Source: CAYZTD01 sp964638155 (lineage in GTDB: Archaea; Thermoplasmatota; E2; DHVEG-1). From it: a DNA stretch of 64,000 nt. Each line of letters begins with the position of its first letter. Position 1 is the first letter of the stretch. Shown here in pieces: positions 1-7,421 of this stretch. A program made the position numbers and the translations under genes. Location: NCBI GenBank assembly GCA_964638155.1, contig CAZWYI010000006.1:17021-81020 (forward strand). Direction: 5' to 3'. The notes under the pieces are model-generated. The model was not told where the DNA came from and did no database searches. It saw only the letters and a list, made by a program, of their open reading frames with translations.

Positions 1-106
1 CATTTTTATCAAGATCAACAATTGTATAAGTTGGAACTCTTCCGAAATGTTCTCCTACTGTTTCATCAAGTCCTCTATTTCCATTTGTTGGTATACATAC
101 TTTCAT
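1..106 (-). CDS. NifX-like (dinitrogenase Fe-Mo cofactor family) protein, cut by window edge
   Basis: Only the first 35 codons are in the window. The ATG is at 106 and is preceded on the minus strand by GAGGT about 7 bases upstream, which overlaps the end of the upstream gene. The start MKVCIPTNG, followed by ETVGEHFGR and YTIVD, matches the N-terminal strand and FGR motif of the NifX/NifB-C-terminal family, small proteins that bind Fe-S or FeMo-type clusters or their precursors. It is paralogous to the next gene, which has QRFGRC at the same place. In archaea lacking nitrogenase these proteins accompany Mrp ATPases, and their true cargo is not known. Confidence 0.8.
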   Translation of the reverse strand, partial: MKVCIPTNGNRGLDETVGEHFGRVPTYTIVDLDKN

Positions 107-111
107 AATTT

Positions 112-477
112 TTACCTCATTCCATGATGGCTTCCTACATTAGGATTTTCTGTTTCATTTAAATCTCCTTTTTTGTAGCTTTCGATAGCCTCTTTTATAG
201 AACCTCTTGCACCAGTAAAAATCTTCATTCCGCCTGCAACAAGAGTTCTGTGTGCGTTTGGCCCGATGTTTCCTGTGATTAGTACTTCTGCTCCGTTGTT
301 TACAACTGTTTCAGCAGCTTTAATCCCTGCTCCTCCTGTGGCCATACTACTTTCATTTGAAATTACATTAAAATCCATATTTTCAGAATCAACTATTAAA
401 AAATATTTACAGCGTCCAAAACGCTGGTCAACTTCTGCATTTAAATCTTTATCTGTTGATGATACTGCAATTTTCAT
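112..477 (-). CDS. NifX-like (dinitrogenase Fe-Mo cofactor family) protein
   Basis: A 121-residue protein with the NifX/NifB-C fold signature: MKIAVSST at the first strand, DQRFGRC, then a Gly-rich TGGAGIKAAE segment and ITGNIGPNAH near residue 75, the typical position of the family GNxGP motif. A short His-rich C-terminus (GSHHGMR) could bind metal. Family members carry Fe-S or FeMo-cofactor precursors, but no nitrogenase genes are present, so a general metallocluster carrier role is inferred. It lies in a same-strand run DUF134, DUF5320, Mrp, Cys-rich protein, NifX, NifX and was probably co-transcribed. It ends in TAA, 5 bases before the next start. Confidence 0.85.
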   Translation of the reverse strand: MKIAVSSTDKDLNAEVDQRFGRCKYFLIVDSENMDFNVISNESSMATGGAGIKAAETVVNNGAEVLITGNIGPNAHRTLVAGGMKIFTGARGSIKEAIESYKKGDLNETENPNVGSHHGMR

Positions 478-534
478 AATTATTCCTCCCTTGTTTTTCT
501 CAAATATTAAGTGGTGTTAATAACTCTTTGTATT

Positions 535-747
535 TTATGCGCGAGTCATGGGCTGACCGCACTTGGGGCATTTTCTGTTAAAACAAGGTACCGATCTTTG
601 ATGCGGCTCACGGTGTCCACAATTAGGGCAATAACATTTGCCTTCAGGGCCAAGACCATAACCTGGTCCTCTACCACGGTCTCTTCCTTGACCTCGACCT
701 GCTACTGGACCAGTACCATCTGGTCCTGTACCATTTCCACCTGGCAT
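535..747 (-). CDS. Small Gly/Arg-rich protein with C-terminal zinc-ribbon-like cysteines (DUF5320-like N-terminus)
   Basis: I place the start at the ATG at 747 (MPGGNGTGP). A GGAGGTG site sits just upstream inside the end of the Mrp gene, and the ATG follows the Mrp TAA directly. An upstream in-frame ATG would bury that ribosome site. The 70-residue product starts MPGG.GTGP.GTGP, as in DUF5320 proteins, has a Gly/Arg-rich middle, and ends in two CxxC pairs (CPNCG and CPKCGQP) plus CFNRKC, which suggests a zinc ribbon or cluster-binding knuckle. Tight coupling to Mrp suggests a partner in Fe-S or metal handling. The precise function is unknown. Confidence 0.75.
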   Translation of the reverse strand: MPGGNGTGPDGTGPVAGRGQGRDRGRGPGYGLGPEGKCYCPNCGHREPHQRSVPCFNRKCPKCGQPMTRA

Positions 748-748
748 C

Positions 749-1555
749 TTATTTTTCACCTCCCACAATTTTTTCTACATTTTCAACAAAATCGATATAG
801 TTTTTTTCGGTATCTTTATTTTTTATATCTATTTTTTTTGCGCTATCTCCTATTTCTACTATATCTGGATCAAGTGGAATTGAACCTAAGAATGGTATTT
901 TAAAATCTTCTGCTGCTTTTTTACCTCCTCCTGTTTTAAAGATATCTACTTTTTTTCCACAGTGAGGACAGGTAAAACCACTCATGTTTTCAACAATTCC
1001 TATTACATTTAATTTTAGCTTTTTAACAAAATTAATTGATTTACGTACACTTACAAGTGCCACGTCCTGAGGGGTTGTTACAATTATCACTCCATCTACA
1101 TCTGGAAGTAATTGTGCGATACTTAATGGTTCATCTCCTGTACCCGGTGGTAAATCAATAATTAAATAATCAAGTTCTCCCCAATCAACTTGTCCGAGAA
1201 GTTGTCTTATTGCGCCCATCTTCATAGGCCCGCGCCAAATAACAGGGGAGTCTTTTCCTGGCAGTAAATATCCCATGGACATTATTTTTAGTCCTTCATT
1301 TGTTTTGATTGGTTGGATAAGATTATTTTTCATTATTCCTTTTTCATCTTCCACACCCATTATTTTTGGAATGCTTGGGCCGTGTATGTCGCTGTCAAGT
1401 ATTCCTGTTTTGTATCCTTTTTTTGCTAGATACATTGCAAGGTTTGAAGAGATTGTACTCTTTCCTACTCCTCCTTTTCCACTTAGGACTACTATTTTAT
1501 GTTTTACTTTCTCTAGATTTTTTTTAACATCTATTTCATCTTTCTTTTTTTTCAT
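749..1555 (-). CDS. Mrp/NBP35-family Fe-S cluster carrier ATPase
   Basis: A 268-residue P-loop ATPase of the Mrp/ApbC/NBP35 family, which binds and transfers [4Fe-4S] clusters in the cytosol. Visible motifs are the deviant Walker A SGKGGVGKST near residue 25, LDSDIHGPS (switch), LIIDLPPGTGDEP, and the C-terminal cluster-binding FTCPHCGKK near residue 195. Length is normal for the archaeal form. The gene is flanked by DUF5320-type and NifX-type genes, an arrangement known from methanogens and other archaea. Its 3' end holds the ribosome site of the following small Cys-rich gene, so translation is probably coupled. Confidence 0.95.
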   Translation of the reverse strand: MKKKKDEIDVKKNLEKVKHKIVVLSGKGGVGKSTISSNLAMYLAKKGYKTGILDSDIHGPSIPKIMGVEDEKGIMKNNLIQPIKTNEGLKIMSMGYLLPGKDSPVIWRGPMKMGAIRQLLGQVDWGELDYLIIDLPPGTGDEPLSIAQLLPDVDGVIIVTTPQDVALVSVRKSINFVKKLKLNVIGIVENMSGFTCPHCGKKVDIFKTGGGKKAAEDFKIPFLGSIPLDPDIVEIGDSAKKIDIKNKDTEKNYIDFVENVEKIVGGEK

Positions 1556-1603
1556 ATTAAGCCTCTGTATTGTTTATGTGTAAAAATAAAATAAAGATTA
1601 ATT

Positions 1604-1960
1604 TTATTGTTTTTCTTTTGAAAGAGTGTTTAGTCTTTCTTTCATGGTCTTTAGGTCTTCTTCTAGTGCTTTTATTGTGTCTTCAAGATATCTTTTTTCT
1701 TCATCTTTTGTTGGTTCTGGGGATACTGATCTGTATTGTGCTGGTTCGTAGTGTGATTCTGGATAGTAATAGTCTCTATACACTCCTCTTCGGCCAAAGC
1801 CTCTACCACGACCGAATCTTCTTCCAAAGCCGCGTCCGAAGCCACGACCTCTTGGTGTGCCTTTTGTATATCCTGGGCTGTTATATCCACTGCAGTAACC
1901 TAAGGCTCTTCCGGTTTTTGGACCATATCCTTCTGGACCTGTTCTATCGCCACCTGGCAT
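1604..1960 (-). CDS. DUF5320 domain protein
   Basis: The start is the ATG at 1960 (MPGGDRTGPEGYGP), which follows the TAA of the DUF134 gene and has GGAGGTG inside the end of that gene. This is the same join seen between Mrp and its small partner. The protein (118 residues) has the MPGGDRTGP.G.GP.TGR family start, a long Gly/Arg/Phe repeat (RGRGFGRGFGRR-like) at about residues 35-65, a Tyr-rich spacer, and a charged C-terminal coiled coil from about residue 82 (EEKRYLEDTIKALEEDLKT). DUF5320 proteins occur beside NifX and Mrp genes in archaea. No biochemical role is known to me. Confidence 0.85.
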   Translation of the reverse strand: MPGGDRTGPEGYGPKTGRALGYCSGYNSPGYTKGTPRGRGFGRGFGRRFGRGRGFGRRGVYRDYYYPESHYEPAQYRSVSPEPTKDEEKRYLEDTIKALEEDLKTMKERLNTLSKEKQ

Positions 1961-1961
1961 C

Positions 1962-2300
1962 TTATTTTTCACCTCCTTTGTTTCTTTTGATGAATTCTCC
2001 ATGCTCAATTTTAATTTGATAATCGTTTACTAGGGCGTTTGTTACCTTTTTTCTTGCTTTGTGTAGATCGTTCCATAGTGTTTTTCTTGATACACCCATC
2101 ATTGCTGCTGCTTCTTCTTGTGTGAGATCTTCGAGATCTACTAGTCTTAATGCTTCGATTTCGTAGGTTTTAAGAAGTATTGTTGGTTTTGGTCTTTGGA
2201 AGTTTTTATCTTGTGGTGGAGTTGTTTCATATGGATAATTTATCCATCTTCTTCCTCGGCAACGCCCTCGACCTCTTTGTCTTCGTCCGCCTCTTGGCAT
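1962..2300 (-). CDS. DUF134 helix-turn-helix protein, likely regulator of the cluster
   Basis: A 112-residue DUF134 family protein. It has a basic, Arg-rich N-terminus, the family core RPKPTILLKTYEIEALRLVD near residue 38, then LTQEEAAAMMGVSRKTLWNDL (about residues 58-78), a clear sigma-70 region-4-like helix-turn-helix, followed by a basic helix. It is the first gene of a minus-strand run leading to DUF5320, Mrp and NifX genes. The 10-bp palindrome between its TATA box and its start suggests autoregulation (inference). It ends with TAA next to the following ATG. Confidence 0.9.
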   Translation of the reverse strand: MPRGGRRQRGRGRCRGRRWINYPYETTPPQDKNFQRPKPTILLKTYEIEALRLVDLEDLTQEEAAAMMGVSRKTLWNDLHKARKKVTNALVNDYQIKIEHGEFIKRNKGGEK

Positions 2301-2309
2301 GGTTTTTAC

Positions 2310-2350
2310 ACCTAATTAATTACTCATATGAGAACTATTATATAAATATT
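2310..2350 (-). promoter_or_regulatory. Promoter of the DUF134-Mrp-NifX run with palindromic operator candidate
   Basis: On the minus strand a TATA-like box (ATTTATATAA, about 2337-2350) lies roughly 40-45 bases before the DUF134 start. The perfect 10-bp palindrome CTCATATGAG (2323-2332) sits between the box and the expected transcription start, and an AGGTG ribosome site (about 2310) follows. A palindrome at this spot would block initiation if bound. The likely ligand is the HTH protein encoded immediately downstream. Confidence 0.45.
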
Positions 2351-2455
2351 TGCTTTTAGAAGGGGCGCTGTCGCATTGTCGACTGGTAAATTCTAATGTC
2401 GTATACGGCTGATAATCTATTTTTCACTTTTTTAGTTAAATTCTCAAAGGAAATG

Positions 2456-5400
2456 TTAGAAAAATTTCCTAACAATTACAGTATCTTCTGCTGGATTACC
2501 TGCATAGTCATAAGCAACTGTTTTTATTGTATGTTTACCAAATGTTTTTTCTTCCCAGTTAAAAACTAAATCACCACTTGTAATATTTGCCTTTAATTTA
2601 TTGTCAACAAAGATTTTTACATAGTTTATTCCTGATATATTATCAAAAGCATCAATTTCTATTTCTATTTCTCCTAATATCAAAGGAATTGGAAATGAAA
2701 ATAGTTCCTTGTTTCTTAAATAAAATTTGTTTTCAGGTTTTAAAATTTGAACATTAGGATTAGAGTTATCCTCTCCATAAAAATAATCAGGTTTTATTTC
2801 TCTATCATTATTTCCATCTCCATCATCATCAAAATAAATTATAGGATCGACTGCCTCACCATCAATATTCATTTTACCTATTGAATTTTCAAATATTGAT
2901 ATGTTATTGTAATAAAGATATGTTCTATTACCATCAGATAACTGTTTAGTTGTTGAAAAATTAAAATCTCCATCGCCTGTTCCTTTCATTATAAATTTAT
3001 ATTTACCATTCCCATAAGGAATAGATATTTCTTCGATTGTGTGATTCCATTTTGAAGAATTTGTTTCATTTGTTACAAATAGCGGATCAAAAGAATAAGA
3101 AACATTTTCAATTTCAAGATCTACCCCATTTGTGTTATTTCTACCAACATGGTTACCATATTCATCATATAGGTGTAACTCAACTGGGCATCCTGTGATT
3201 TTTGCTTTAAATTTATCTTCAACAAATTTTTCTTTGTGAACTATGATTTCATCTTGTTTGAATTCTATTATCCTAAAGGCAGTATCAAGTGTGGAATCTG
3301 TTATAACATACAAAGGTTTATCATCTTCGTGTATGGGGAAATTTGTATAACCCGACCAATAATATGTTCCATCCATATCTCGATTGTATACACGATTTTT
3401 GTGTGTATGCCCACTAAGAACAATATCTACATCATACTTATCGCAAGCATCTAGAAATCTTTCTTTTTCAGATGTAATGCATCCTGCATCCCAAATTCCA
3501 TCTTCAGTATATCCTCCCCAGTGTTTCCAGTCTTCATTTTTTCTATAATATATAACTGGGTGATGCATAAATATAATTTTTTTATAATCACTTGTATCTT
3601 TATTGTTGTCACTACCATCTAAGTCATCTAATTCTGATTCTAATAGGTCTACTTGTTCGGGATCAAGACCTGTCCCTACAGGCGGCCACTTTGTTCCAGT
3701 GGTAAGTTTTTTATCATATCCTGAATCTATAGATATAATACACGTTTTTGTTGTCTCGTCTTTCCAAGATTTATACCACGTTTGATGATCAATATATTCA
3801 ATGTAATTATCAAGTACATCTGTCCAAGGTATTGAACCTTTTAAAGGAGAATATATTCGGTGATCATGGTTGCCAGGGCAATGATATATAGGTATCGTAA
3901 AATCAGAATTATGAATCCAATTAATATACCAATTAGATTTTATTCCGTTAATTAAACTCCTGTATTCTAAATAATTATTTGCACCAATATCTCCTGATCC
4001 CCCACAATCAACAACATCTCCTGAGTTAATGACAAATGAAGGCGGAATTGCAAAGTTTTTTATTTTCTTTAAAGTTTTATCTAAATTGCTAACACTGTTT
4101 TCTTTATCTAGATAAATTGGCCATTCTTCATGTATAATATGAGTATCAGTGATATGCACAAAATAAAAATTAGCATAAATTCCAGCATATGAACATCTAG
4201 ATTCTAGTCCATTTTTATCTTTTATTTCTGCATGGATTTCTTTTTCCCCACCAGAATAAAAAGTCCATTTCAATATTTTATCATCAGCATTCCAACTATC
4301 AAAACTAGTATCCCAGTCAAACCATTCAGTCCAAATAAAACCATCATCGACCGTTCCATTTTGATCCTCATCACTTAGGAATCTTACTTTATCTATATTG
4401 TCTGTATAATCATAAATATGGATATCAAACTCTAGCCCCATATCAATATTATCTATTTCTTTTCCATCTTTTTCAAGCCTTAAAAAACATTGAGGCATAT
4501 CTGATAGTTCAAAATATAGATGATCTGAAAATAAACTCCAGCCATTAGTGTTATGAGAGCGCATATTCCATCTATATTTTTCTCCATATTCCAATATATC
4601 GCTGGGTAACTCATTAAAGGATGTTCCGTATATCTTTCCATCTGTATAATCTTCTTCACTATCATAAACTAAATTTGCTGGACCATAAGGATATTTACTA
4701 ATATATAATCCATAATAATCAGCATCTGGCAGATTTTCCCATTGGAATGTAGGTGTATTTTCATATATAATTTCTCCTGGTTCAGAATTATATCCTGGGG
4801 AAATAAGTGTTGGTGGATTAGGTGGTTGATTACCGCCCATTTTATATTTATAAAAAATATCATAGTCGTTTCCACTTTCATCGTAATCAGTATCATCCTG
4901 CCAGGCAACATGTACTATTTCACTACTGTCCACAAACAAAGAAGGATCCCAACAATATGTGCTTTCTGTGCTTACCAGTTCAGGGGAACTCCAGCTACCC
5001 TCAGCCGACTTATGTTTATAAAAAATATTAGGGCCACTGCCGCTATCATCATAATCCATGTAATCAGTCCAAACAACATGTACCATGTCACTGCTATCTA
5101 AAAACAATGAGGGACAATAACTTGAGCTTGCGCTTTCCGTGCTTACTACTTGAGTAGTAGTCCAGATGTCATCAGCCGACTTGTATTTGTAAAATATATC
5201 ATAATCACTACCACTTTCTCCATAAGATGCTCCATCTTGCCAGGCAACATGAATCGTGCCGTTGCTTTCTACCGTCGATGAAGGATATTTACTATTACTG
5301 GTACTTTCTGTACTTACTACCTCTGTTGAACTCCAGCTTTCACCCGCTGGCTTGTATTTGTAAAAAATATCATAGTCGCTCTCACTTTCTACATAAGGTG

Positions 5401-6181
5401 TTTCATCCTGCCAAATAACGTGAATTGTGCTACTGCTGTCCACTATCAATGAAGGTTGTGAACTACTTCTTGTACTTTCTGTGCTTACAACTTCTGTTGC
5501 ACTCCAACCACCGCCAGCTGGCTTGTATTTGTAAAAAATGTCAGTATCACTACTGCTTCCACTATAATTAGTAACATCCTGCCAGGCAACATGAATCTTT
5601 CCAGCACTGTCCACGGCCAAAGAAGGACAATAACTATATCCATTACTTTCTGTACTTACTACCTCTGTTGTACTCCAGCTTCCACCTGCAGACTTATACT
5701 TATAATAGATATCAAAGTCATTCCCACTATCGCTATAACTAGTCCAATCATCCCATACTACATGAATCGTTCCAGAATTGTCCACAGTCAATGAAGGAGA
5801 AGAATAACTATCACTTGTGCTTTCTGTGCTTACCACTTCAGTTGTACTCCAGCTACCACCTGCAGGTTTGTATTTGTAAAAAATATCAATATCGCTACCG
5901 CTATTCCCATATGCCGTTTCATCCCGCCAGGCAATGTAAACTGTTCCACTGCTATCAACAACCAACGAACTATACTTGCTATCACTGCTGCTTTCTGCGC
6001 TTACTAATTCAGTAATATTCCAACCATCATTATTTTTTTCTGTGGATAAGGAAACTGGTTTAGCATTTGTGAAGTTCTCTTCAAAGTCTTCATATTTTCT
6101 TAAACTTGGCACGAGACTTGCTACAATAAACAAGACTATAATAAAAAAAGCCAAATATCTGCTTGGTTTTACCTTTTTCAT
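2456..6181 (-). CDS. Secreted seven-repeat beta-propeller / metallophosphoesterase protein
   Basis: A 1,241-residue exported protein with an N-terminal hydrophobic signal at residues 9-27 after a Lys/Arg start. Seven repeats of about 57 residues follow (roughly 45-450), each with VVSTEST, PSL.VDS, IHV.WQD and DIFYKYK, which is the right number for one closed propeller. An Ig/FN3-like domain is at 455-560. A calcineurin-type phosphoesterase domain (about 670-980) shows all metal motifs in order: HITDTH, SGDVVD, GNHDH, MHHP and SGHTHK. A C-terminal Ig-like domain ends in RKFF. Such enzymes cleave phosphomonoesters or phosphodiesters. Here it would act outside the cell, perhaps on nucleotides or phospho-glycans bound by the propeller. 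AAGGGGA precedes the ATG. No neighbour is obviously linked to it. Confidence 0.88.
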   Translation of the reverse strand: MKKVKPSRYLAFFIIVLFIVASLVPSLRKYEDFEENFTNAKPVSLSTEKNNDGWNITELVSAESSSDSKYSSLVVDSSGTVYIAWRDETAYGNSGSDIDIFYKYKPAGGSWSTTEVVSTESTSDSYSSPSLTVDNSGTIHVVWDDWTSYSDSGNDFDIYYKYKSAGGSWSTTEVVSTESNGYSYCPSLAVDSAGKIHVAWQDVTNYSGSSSDTDIFYKYKPAGGGWSATEVVSTESTRSSSQPSLIVDSSSTIHVIWQDETPYVESESDYDIFYKYKPAGESWSSTEVVSTESTSNSKYPSSTVESNGTIHVAWQDGASYGESGSDYDIFYKYKSADDIWTTTQVVSTESASSSYCPSLFLDSSDMVHVVWTDYMDYDDSGSGPNIFYKHKSAEGSWSSPELVSTESTYCWDPSLFVDSSEIVHVAWQDDTDYDESGNDYDIFYKYKMGGNQPPNPPTLISPGYNSEPGEIIYENTPTFQWENLPDADYYGLYISKYPYGPANLVYDSEEDYTDGKIYGTSFNELPSDILEYGEKYRWNMRSHNTNGWSLFSDHLYFELSDMPQCFLRLEKDGKEIDNIDMGLEFDIHIYDYTDNIDKVRFLSDEDQNGTVDDGFIWTEWFDWDTSFDSWNADDKILKWTFYSGGEKEIHAEIKDKNGLESRCSYAGIYANFYFVHITDTHIIHEEWPIYLDKENSVSNLDKTLKKIKNFAIPPSFVINSGDVVDCGGSGDIGANNYLEYRSLINGIKSNWYINWIHNSDFTIPIYHCPGNHDHRIYSPLKGSIPWTDVLDNYIEYIDHQTWYKSWKDETTKTCIISIDSGYDKKLTTGTKWPPVGTGLDPEQVDLLESELDDLDGSDNNKDTSDYKKIIFMHHPVIYYRKNEDWKHWGGYTEDGIWDAGCITSEKERFLDACDKYDVDIVLSGHTHKNRVYNRDMDGTYYWSGYTNFPIHEDDKPLYVITDSTLDTAFRIIEFKQDEIIVHKEKFVEDKFKAKITGCPVELHLYDEYGNHVGRNNTNGVDLEIENVSYSFDPLFVTNETNSSKWNHTIEEISIPYGNGKYKFIMKGTGDGDFNFSTTKQLSDGNRTYLYYNNISIFENSIGKMNIDGEAVDPIIYFDDDGDGNNDREIKPDYFYGEDNSNPNVQILKPENKFYLRNKELFSFPIPLILGEIEIEIDAFDNISGINYVKIFVDNKLKANITSGDLVFNWEEKTFGKHTIKTVAYDYAGNPAEDTVIVRKFF

Positions 6182-6381
6182 AAGAAAGTCCCCTTATTAA
6201 TATAAATAAATCAAATTTAAATTTATGTGAAAAAATATTAAATGAGTAATGTTAAACTCAATTTCCTTCTTTTGATACTATCAAAATCAGTATAATATTA
6301 GTTTAATATCAAGGAATTAAAGCTAAATTTAATGATTTTAATTTATTTTAATATTTTTTTCTTTTTTGACGCTTTTCACCA

Positions 6382-6424
6382 AAATTAATATAAACTAGAA
6401 CATGACAAAATATATTATGTCATG
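6382..6424 (+). promoter_or_regulatory. TATA-like box and 7-bp inverted repeat before a small gene
   Basis: A TATA-like stretch (AATTAATATAAACT, 6382-6395) is followed by the perfect dyad CATGACA (6401-6407) and TGTCATG (6418-6424) with a 10-base spacer. The dyad centre is about 24 bases after the box, where transcription would begin, so it may be an operator or a 5' hairpin for the 41-codon gene starting at 6461. Confidence 0.4.
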
Positions 6425-6460
6425 AATTACCATGGCAACATAAAAGGGGTTGTTTAAAAA

Positions 6461-6586
6461 ATGAATGAAGCAACAAAAAAACTACAAAAATTTGCGGGAA
6501 AGAAAACAAAAAAAGTAGTATCAAAACAAAAGGATTATAATCCTTATAAAAATAACAATTCAACTTCTGATTATGGGTATAACTAA
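6461..6586 (+). CDS. Possible small basic protein, 41 residues
   Basis: An ATG at 6461 preceded by AAGGGG about 11 bases upstream opens a 41-codon frame ending in TAA. The product starts MNEATKKLQKF, is very Lys-rich in its first 24 residues, and ends with a Tyr/Asn/Ser-rich tail (DYNPYKNNN...DYGYN). Promoter-like elements lie just upstream. I recognise no family. Coding status rests only on the ribosome site, the promoter and the coherent composition. Confidence 0.4.
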   Translation: MNEATKKLQKFAGKKTKKVVSKQKDYNPYKNNNSTSDYGYN

Positions 6587-6654
6587 TTCCATTAATTCTT
6601 TTTTTTATTATTTTTCACAAAGGTATTTACAAGGTTTTACATTAGCAATAAAAT

Positions 6655-7419
6655 ATGAAACTCATTTCATGGAATGTAAATGGGATAAGAGCAGCTGATA
6701 GAAAAGGATTATTTGATTTTATAAAAACTAAAAAACCAGATATACTATGTCTTCAGGAAATAAAGGCAGAACCAGATCAACTTCCACCGCATTTGAAAAA
6801 CACTCCAGGTTACAATGTTTTTATTAATTCAGCTGAAAGAAAAGGATACAGTGGAGTTACAAATTACTCAAAAATAAAACCAAAAAAAGTTAAACATGGT
6901 TTTGGAATAGAAAAATTTGACAGTGAAGGAAGAACACTTATCACTGAATTCGATGATTTTGTTTTATTTAATATATATTACCCGAATGGAAAAAAGAACC
7001 AGGAAAGACTAGACTATAAACTAGATTTCTATGATACCTTTTTATCATATGCTGATAATCTAAAAGCAGAAGGAAAAAATATAGTTGTATGCGGTGATTT
7101 TAACACAGCTCACAAAGAAATAGATCTAGCACGTCCAAAGGAGAACGAAAAAATCTCTGGTTTTTTACCAATAGAACGTGCATGGATTGATACATTTATA
7201 GACCATGGATATGTTGATACTTTCAGGCATTTTAATAAAAAATCAAACAACTATACCTGGTGGAGTATGAGAACAAAAGCACGGGAAAGAAACGTCGGTT
7301 GGAGACTAGATTATTTTTTTGTAAACAAAGAATTCATAAAAAATGTAAAAAACGCCTTTATATTGGATGATGTGATGGGATCGGATCACTGTCCAGTGGG
7401 AATAGAGCTTGAGGTATAA
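6655..7419 (+). CDS. xth: Exodeoxyribonuclease III / AP endonuclease
   Basis: A 254-residue ExoIII-family enzyme that removes abasic sites and 3' blocking groups in base excision repair. The whole endonuclease/exonuclease/phosphatase core is visible: ISWNVNGIRA (residues 4-13), LCLQEIKAE with the metal Glu, NIYYPNGKKN.ERLDYKL, the catalytic GDFNTAHKEIDLA, a WWSMR...VGWRLDYFF stretch, and the terminal GSDHCPVGIEL (Asp-His pair). The length equals that of bacterial ExoIII. The ATG has no strong ribosome site. The following peptidase gene starts three bases after the stop. Confidence 0.95.
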   Translation: MKLISWNVNGIRAADRKGLFDFIKTKKPDILCLQEIKAEPDQLPPHLKNTPGYNVFINSAERKGYSGVTNYSKIKPKKVKHGFGIEKFDSEGRTLITEFDDFVLFNIYYPNGKKNQERLDYKLDFYDTFLSYADNLKAEGKNIVVCGDFNTAHKEIDLARPKENEKISGFLPIERAWIDTFIDHGYVDTFRHFNKKSNNYTWWSMRTKARERNVGWRLDYFFVNKEFIKNVKNAFILDDVMGSDHCPVGIELEV

Positions 7420-7421
7420 AA

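Noticed and set aside
1..477. Evidence of nitrogen fixation
   Set aside because: NifX-like proteins are common without nitrogenase; no nifHDK genes are present.
511..903. Plus-strand open frames over the Mrp/DUF5320 region (also 1275-1583 and 1570-2019)
   Set aside because: They mirror well-supported minus-strand genes and have no ribosome sites or recognisable domains.
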